From: Myxococcaceae bacterium | GTDB taxonomy: Bacteria; Myxococcota; Myxococcia; Myxococcales; Myxococcaceae | NCBI GenBank assembly: GCA_018262385.1 | Contig: JAGSPQ010000138.1 | Span: 1 to 7,691 of the forward strand | Reading direction: 5' to 3' | DNA: 7,691 bases | In this document: piece by piece, positions 1 to 3,567 of the stretch | Layout of the letters: the number at the start of each line of letters is the position of its first letter | How positions within the stretch are numbered: the first letter of the stretch is position 1 | Position numbers and translations under genes: made by a program | Notes under the pieces: generated by a model | The model's database searches: none | Seen by the model: the letters and a program-made list of their open reading frames with translations, nothing else | What the model was told of the DNA's origin: nothing

Positions 1-206
1 TTCTTCAGCGCCGCCTCCAGCCGCAGCGCCGCCGACTTGTCCTTCACCCGCCGGCGCCAGACCAGCGCCACCGGCCGCCGCGAGCGGGTGTAGCGGGCGC
101 CCTTCCCGTCGTTGTGCCGCTGCACCCGGGCCGGCACATCGTTACTCACCCCGGTGTAAAGCGAGCCGTCGCAGCACCGGACGATGTAGACGCTCCAGCT
201 TGCCAT
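1..206 (-). CDS. GIY-YIG nuclease-family protein (UPF0213/YhbQ-like), 3' end outside window
   Basis: Reading the minus strand from the ATG at 206 gives 68 codons before the window edge, beginning MASWSVYIVRCCDGSLYTGV. The start carries the GIY-YIG signature in the form VYIV followed eleven residues later by YTGV, then SNDVPARVQRHN, which matches the conserved 'YTGxTNDLxxRxxxHN' block, and a basic segment GKGARYTRSRRPV, which matches the 'G.GAkYTr.rrPv.Lv' block of the small single-domain family (UPF0213, E. coli YhbQ). The Arg in VPARV and the His in QRHN fit the expected catalytic-core positions. Family members are usually about 80-100 residues, so roughly 15-30 residues lie beyond the left edge; the catalytic Glu region near ALRLEAALK is just visible. 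The start is supported by a good Shine-Dalgarno sequence at 214-220. The family is linked to DNA cleavage or repair, but the cellular role of most members is unknown. It is divergent from hrcA; no functional link is implied. Confidence 0.88.
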   Translation of the reverse strand, partial: MASWSVYIVRCCDGSLYTGVSNDVPARVQRHNDGKGARYTRSRRPVALVWRRRVKDKSAALRLEAALK

Positions 207-239
207 TCGGGCGTCACCTTGCCTGAATCGGACCCAGAA
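207..239. promoter_or_regulatory. Short divergent intergenic region between GIY-YIG gene and hrcA
   Basis: Only 33 bp separate the two divergent start codons, and they contain the GIY-YIG ribosome-binding site (214-220, minus). There is no room for two independent full promoters, so the promoter elements of each gene must overlap the other gene's 5' coding sequence, or hrcA must be transcribed from within the GIY-YIG gene. No recognisable -35/-10 pair and no CIRCE repeat (TTAGCACTC-N9-GAGTGCTAA) is visible here. Confidence 0.4.
214..220 (-). promoter_or_regulatory. Shine-Dalgarno sequence for the GIY-YIG gene
   Basis: On the minus strand the bases read AAGGTGA, with six contiguous bases (AGGTGA) complementary to the 3' end of 16S rRNA, and a 7-nt spacer to the ATG at 206. 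It is the clearest ribosome-binding site in the window and fixes the start of the GIY-YIG gene; the plus-strand genes have only weak GGA-type sites. Confidence 0.7.
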
Positions 240-1274
240 ATGGCCGACGAGATCGACGAACGCGCGAAAGACGTCCTCCGGGTGGTGGTGGAGGAGTTCA
301 TTTCGAAGGGCGAGCCGGTCGGCAGCTCGCAGCTGACCCGCCGGGGCGACTTCGACGTCTCTCCGGCGACGATGCGCAACGTGCTCGCCGAGCTCGAGGA
401 GTTGGGCTACCTCGAGAAGCCGCACACCTCGGCGGGGCGGGTGCCGACCGATCGCGGCTACCGGTTCTTCGTCGACACGATGCTGCAGCTCAAGGAGCCC
501 AACCCCAACGACCGCAAGCTGATCGAGCAGGGCTTGGCGGGCAACAACGTCGAAGAGCGGCTGGGCGAGGCGAGCAAGGTGCTCTACCACCTGTCGCACC
601 ACGCGGCGGTGGTGCTGACCCCGCGGCCGAGCGCGCTGGTGGTGACGAAGATCGAGCTGGTGCGGCTGCGCGACGATCGGGTGCTGGCGATCCTGGTCGG
701 GCAGGGCGGGCAGGTGCAGAACAAGCTGGTGGCGATCGACTTTCCGGTCTCGGCCGACGAGCTGGTGCAGGCCTCGAACTACCTCAATGATCTGCTGCGG
801 CAGGGGGTGAACATCGAGGACGTGCGGGGGCGGATCCTCACCGAGCTCGACGCCGAGCGGGCCCAGTACGACGTGCTCACCACCAAGGCGCTCAAGCTCG
901 GCGCGGCGGCGACCGATCTGTCGGCGCCCGAGCGGATGCTGATCGAAGGCACCGGCACCTTCCTCGAGGCGCCGGAGTTCGCCGACGACGTGAAGCGGAT
1001 GCGCACCCTGTTCAAGGCGCTCGACGAGAAGCACAAGCTGCTCTCGCTGCTCGATCGGGTGCAGCGCGGGCGCGAGATGCAGATCTTCATCGGCGCCGAG
1101 AGCGAGTTCTCTTCCCAGGGGGACGTGAGCGTGATCGCCACTCCGTACACCAGCGGCGACACGGTGCTCGGCACGGTGGGGGTGATCGGCCCCACCCGCA
1201 TGAACTACCAGCGGATCATCCCGCTGGTGAACTTCACCGCCCACGTGCTGTCGAAGGCGCTCGGCGAAGAGTAG
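240..1274 (+). CDS. hrcA: Heat-inducible transcription repressor HrcA
   Basis: HrcA is the repressor of class I heat-shock genes (groESL, dnaK operons). It binds the CIRCE inverted repeat and is kept active by GroEL. The 344-residue product is the usual family length. Residues about 8-75 form the winged helix-turn-helix, with the family block GEPVGSSQL, SPATMRNVLAELEELGYLEK and PHTSAGRVPTDRGYRFFVD. The rest is the dimerisation/GAF-like part, ending in TPYTSGDTVLGTVGVIGPTR and MNYQRIIPLVNFTA, the hallmark C-terminal motif of the family. I chose ATG 240 because it starts right before the conserved N-terminus (DERAKDVLRVVVEEF). The open frame reaches back to 114, but that part overlaps the divergent GIY-YIG gene and has no family similarity. 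A weak GGA at 230-232 lies 7 nt upstream. There is no CIRCE-like inverted repeat in the 33 bp upstream, and the next gene is a kinase, not grpE or dnaK, so the heat-shock targets must lie elsewhere. Confidence 0.96.
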   Translation: MADEIDERAKDVLRVVVEEFISKGEPVGSSQLTRRGDFDVSPATMRNVLAELEELGYLEKPHTSAGRVPTDRGYRFFVDTMLQLKEPNPNDRKLIEQGLAGNNVEERLGEASKVLYHLSHHAAVVLTPRPSALVVTKIELVRLRDDRVLAILVGQGGQVQNKLVAIDFPVSADELVQASNYLNDLLRQGVNIEDVRGRILTELDAERAQYDVLTTKALKLGAAATDLSAPERMLIEGTGTFLEAPEFADDVKRMRTLFKALDEKHKLLSLLDRVQRGREMQIFIGAESEFSSQGDVSVIATPYTSGDTVLGTVGVIGPTRMNYQRIIPLVNFTAHVLSKALGEE

Positions 1275-1288
1275 TTCCCCTTCTGCGG

Positions 1289-1307
1289 TGTGGGTTGGCG
1301 CACCACA
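1289..1307 (+). terminator. Possible hairpin downstream of hrcA
   Basis: The bases TGTGG (1289-1293) are an exact inverted repeat of CCACA (1303-1307), starting 15 nt after the hrcA stop codon. With one bulged G the stem can gain a T-A pair (1295/1302), leaving a 6-nt loop. No run of T follows, so this is not a classic intrinsic terminator. It could be an mRNA 3'-end structure or chance. Confidence 0.25.
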
Positions 1308-1346
1308 GCCGGGAGCTCGGGAGATCGATCTGCCCGGCAGGAACGG

Positions 1347-1352
1347 TACACT
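1347..1352 (+). promoter_or_regulatory. Candidate -10 element upstream of the kinase gene
   Basis: TACACT resembles a sigma-70-type -10 hexamer and sits 17 nt before the proposed GTG start at 1370, which would give a leader of roughly 10 nt. No convincing -35 hexamer lies 16-18 bp upstream. The longer string GGTACAC (1345-1351) recurs in the short gap before the TPR gene (6147-6153). Weak evidence only. Confidence 0.25.
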
Positions 1353-1369
1353 CCGCCGGAACTTTCGTC

Positions 1370-3322
1370 GTGAACCCCGCCAGCAACTCCAGCTTGAAGG
1401 TGCTGCGCCAGCTCGGCTCGGACGCGCACTCCGATGCGTTCCTCGCCGAGGTGCGCGGGTTCGATGCGCCGATGGTGGTTCGGGTGGTGAAGCCCGAGCT
1501 GGCGCAGAACGCCGAGCGGATGAATCGCTTCATCGCCGAGGCGCGGCTGCTGACCGAGGTCAGCTCGCCCGGGCTGCTCCAGGTGCGCTCGGCGGGCCGG
1601 ATGAAGGACGGCCAGGTCTACGTGCTCACCGACTTCGCCGACGGCCAGCCGCTGGTGGGGACTTCGAACCTCGCGCTGCAAGAGCTGGTCGAGCTGGGGC
1701 TGCCGCTGTGCAGCGCGCTGGCGGCCTTGCACGAGGCGGGGCTGGTGCTGGGCGCGCTCAACGCGCACGAGGTGCTGAGCACTCCGCGCGGGCCGATGCT
1801 CGACGCGTCGTTGGCGCCGCTGTCGCGCGCTCCCGGGGCGACCCACGCGACCGACGTCCGCGCGCTCGCCTCGTGGATCTCCGCGCTGGCAGGCCGGGAA
1901 GCGGTGAGCGATCCGTACGAGCTGGCGGTGCGGCAGGGGCTGGGGTCGGCCACCACCGCGGGCGAGCTGGTGTCTGCGCTCGAGTCGGCGCGCCAGCGCT
2001 GGGCGGGCCACCGGGTCCGCGAGTCCACCGAGGCGGTGGTCGAGTCGGTGACGATCGACGAGGCGGATCTGTCGGGCCAGACCCTCGGGCCGTACGCGCT
2101 CCAGCGGGTGCTCGGCGAGGGGGCGATGGGCCGGGTCTACCTCGGCCAGCACCAGCAGACCGGAGCCGAGGCGGCGATCAAGGTCCTCAAGGCCGAGCAC
2201 GCGATCCAGAAGGACCTGGTGCAGCGCTTCATCCAGGAAGCGACCGCGATCAACGCGATCCAGAACGAGCACATCGTCGAGGTGCACGACTTCGGCGAAG
2301 GGCCGAGCGCCCATGGGATCCCCCGGGTCTACTGCGTGATGGAGGTGCTCCACGGCCGCCCGCTCGCGGACGAGATGGAGCTGGGGACGTTGCCGATTCA
2401 GCGGGCCTGCCGGATCGTCCACCAGGTGACTCACGCGCTCGGAGCGGCGCACGCGCTCGGGGTGGTCCACCGCGACATCAAGCCGGAGAACATCTACCTC
2501 CACCAGCGCGGGGCCGACCCGGACTACGTCAAGGTCCTCGACTTCGGAGTGGCCAAGCTGCTCAAGCCGCTGGCGAGCCTGCCGACCAGCAACACCCAGA
2601 AGGGGATCGTGATCGGCACCCCGGAGTACATGGCGCCCGAGCAGGCGCTGGGGATCTCCACCGACCTGCGGGTCGACCTCTACGCGTGCGGGCTGGTGCT
2701 CTACGAGCTGCTGAGCGGCGACCAGCCGTTCAAGGGCAACACCTTCGGCAAGCTGGTGGTCGAGATCACCACCCGGCCGCCCCCGCCGCTGCCCGCCCAG
2801 ACTGCGGCGGGCGAGCCGATTCCGCGCGGGCTGATGGCAATCGTCGACCGCTGCCTGCAGAAGAAGCCCGAGGATCGCTTCAGCAGCGCGGCCGAGCTGG
2901 GCGCGGCGCTCGAGCCGTTCGTCGTCCCGGGAGGCAGCGCGCGGGCGAGCGCGGCGGAGGCCGACAGCCAGGCGCTCCGGGCGGCGGTCCGGCCCTCGCG
3001 CACCCCGCGGCTGGTGGCGGCGTTCGGGCTGGCGCTGGTGCTGGGCGCGGTCGGCTTCTACGTGCTGCGCGCGCCGCCGGCCGAAGCGGTGGTGGCGGCG
3101 AAGACGGTGACGCTCGAGGTCGCCAGCCAGCCGGCGGGGGCGAGGGTGACTCGGCTCGACACCCAGCAGCTGCTGGGGCTCACCCCGCTGAAGCTGCAGA
3201 CCGAGCGGCTCGAGGCCCCGCTTGGGCTGCGGCTCGAGCTGGCCGGTCACGCCCCGAGCGAGCGGCAGGTGGAGCTGGCCACCGACGTCTCCCTCTCGGT
3301 CGAGCTGGTCCCGACGCCGTAG
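1370..3322 (+). CDS. Membrane Ser/Thr protein kinase: pseudokinase + active kinase + TM + PEGA-like domain
   Basis: A 650-residue eukaryotic-like Ser/Thr kinase predicted to sit in the inner membrane. The second kinase domain (about 241-517) is complete: Gly loop GEGAMGRV (249-256), ATP Lys271 in AAIK, alpha-C Glu290, HRD 367-369, Asn374, DFG 392-394, GTPEYMAPE (416-424), alpha-F Asp436 and a late Arg503 in KKPEDRF. It is of the RD type, and the activation segment holds several Ser/Thr that could be autophosphorylated. In front (about 9-207) lies a degenerate kinase-like domain: Lys41 and Glu57 are kept, but the Gly loop is lost, HRD is replaced by LGA (127-129), DFG by DAS (145-147), and the APE segment is missing. 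Residues 548-565 are a transmembrane helix. The last 70 residues (from VTLEVASQPAGARV) resemble a PEGA domain on the outside. I prefer GTG 1370, just before the conserved part; the frame also opens at TTG 1295, which would add 25 unsupported residues. Substrates are unknown. Confidence 0.9.
   Translation: MNPASNSSLKVLRQLGSDAHSDAFLAEVRGFDAPMVVRVVKPELAQNAERMNRFIAEARLLTEVSSPGLLQVRSAGRMKDGQVYVLTDFADGQPLVGTSNLALQELVELGLPLCSALAALHEAGLVLGALNAHEVLSTPRGPMLDASLAPLSRAPGATHATDVRALASWISALAGREAVSDPYELAVRQGLGSATTAGELVSALESARQRWAGHRVRESTEAVVESVTIDEADLSGQTLGPYALQRVLGEGAMGRVYLGQHQQTGAEAAIKVLKAEHAIQKDLVQRFIQEATAINAIQNEHIVEVHDFGEGPSAHGIPRVYCVMEVLHGRPLADEMELGTLPIQRACRIVHQVTHALGAAHALGVVHRDIKPENIYLHQRGADPDYVKVLDFGVAKLLKPLASLPTSNTQKGIVIGTPEYMAPEQALGISTDLRVDLYACGLVLYELLSGDQPFKGNTFGKLVVEITTRPPPPLPAQTAAGEPIPRGLMAIVDRCLQKKPEDRFSSAAELGAALEPFVVPGGSARASAAEADSQALRAAVRPSRTPRLVAAFGLALVLGAVGFYVLRAPPAEAVVAAKTVTLEVASQPAGARVTRLDTQQLLGLTPLKLQTERLEAPLGLRLELAGHAPSERQVELATDVSLSVELVPTP
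1394..1990 (+). other. Pseudokinase domain of the tandem kinase protein
   Basis: Translated residues about 9-207 align block by block to the active domain that follows: VVRVVK to AAIKVLK; MNRFIAEARLLTEV to VQRFIQEATAINAI; HEAGLVLGALNAHEV to HALGVVHRDIKPENI; GPMLDASLAPL to VKVLDFGVAKL; DVRALASWISALAG to DLYACGLVLYELLSG; and TTAGELVSALE to SSAAELGAALE. Catalytic Asp and Asn of the HRD loop are replaced by Ala and Glu, and the region between the DAS triplet and alpha-F is only about 15 residues, so no normal activation segment fits. The kept Lys41, Glu57 and Asp145 leave nucleotide binding possible. An allosteric role toward the second domain is inference. Confidence 0.75.
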
Positions 3323-3333
3323 CGGCGAGCCTC

Positions 3334-3370
3334 CCGCGTGACAGCCCGTCGCCCTCGGGTGACGTCGCGG
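3334..3370 (+). terminator. Imperfect hairpin after the kinase gene
   Basis: Twelve nt after the kinase stop, CCGCG (3334-3338) pairs with CGCGG (3366-3370), AC (3341-3342) can pair with GT (3364-3365), and CCCG (3345-3348) pairs with CGGG (3356-3359) around a 7-nt loop. The structure is GC-rich but interrupted, and no T tract follows. It may stabilise or end the kinase mRNA; it is not a textbook intrinsic terminator. Confidence 0.3.
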
Positions 3371-3538
3371 AGCAGGACACTCCACTGGTTCAGCGCTGAC
3401 CACGATCGGCACCAACCGCGCTTACGCATTGATTTCATCGCTCCCTGTCACACCGGGGCGACGCCGGATTCGTGAGCCCGTTCGCGCGCTTGGCGCGGGT
3501 TGCCGCGGGTCCGCCCGCCGGCGCCGAACCCCCTTCGG

Positions 3539-3554
3539 TGGCACTGGAATTGGA
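3539..3554 (+). promoter_or_regulatory. Near-consensus sigma-54 (-24/-12) site
   Basis: The bases TGGCACTGGAATTGGA match the sigma-54 consensus TGGCAC-N5-TTGCA with an exact -24 element and correct spacing (10 bp between the GG and the -12 pair), but the usually essential GC of the -12 element reads GG. The start site would fall near 3565, only about 3 nt before the ATG at 3568, so the transcript would be almost leaderless. Myxobacteria use many sigma-54 promoters, but this one is doubtful. Confidence 0.2.
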
Positions 3555-3567
3555 TCCGCTCCCCCCC

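Larger units (their letters stand above)
3323..3567 (+). promoter_or_regulatory. 245-bp intergenic region, probable promoter region of the amidase lipoprotein gene
   Basis: This is the longest gap in the window. It contains the hairpin after the kinase, a 10-bp perfect palindrome TCAGCGCTGA (3390-3399), a locally A/T-richer pocket TTACGCATTGATTTCATC (3422-3439) unlike the surrounding GC-rich DNA, and a sigma-54-like site at 3539-3554. The amidase reading frame is open from GTG 3472, but that stretch encodes low-complexity Pro/Ala residues and would bury the lipoprotein signal, so I treat it as non-coding. I see no small gene here. Confidence 0.45.

Noticed and set aside
114..239. N-terminal extension of hrcA to the ATG at 114
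   Set aside because: The extra 42 residues overlap the GIY-YIG gene on the other strand, lack family similarity, and the ATG at 240 gives the normal HrcA length and N-terminus.
1288..3399. Plus-strand open frame of 703 codons overlapping the kinase in another frame
   Set aside because: Composition is almost entirely Ala, Gly, Arg and Pro without motifs; the other frame encodes the full kinase motif set.
1205..3415. Long minus-strand open frame (736 codons) opposite the kinase gene
   Set aside because: It is rich in Arg, Gln, His and Leu with no recognisable domain, and it is antisense to a frame with clear kinase motifs. Such shadow frames are expected in very GC-rich coding DNA.
3472..3567. 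GTG 3472 as start of the amidase lipoprotein
   Set aside because: It would add 32 low-complexity residues in front of the lipoprotein signal peptide and spoil it.
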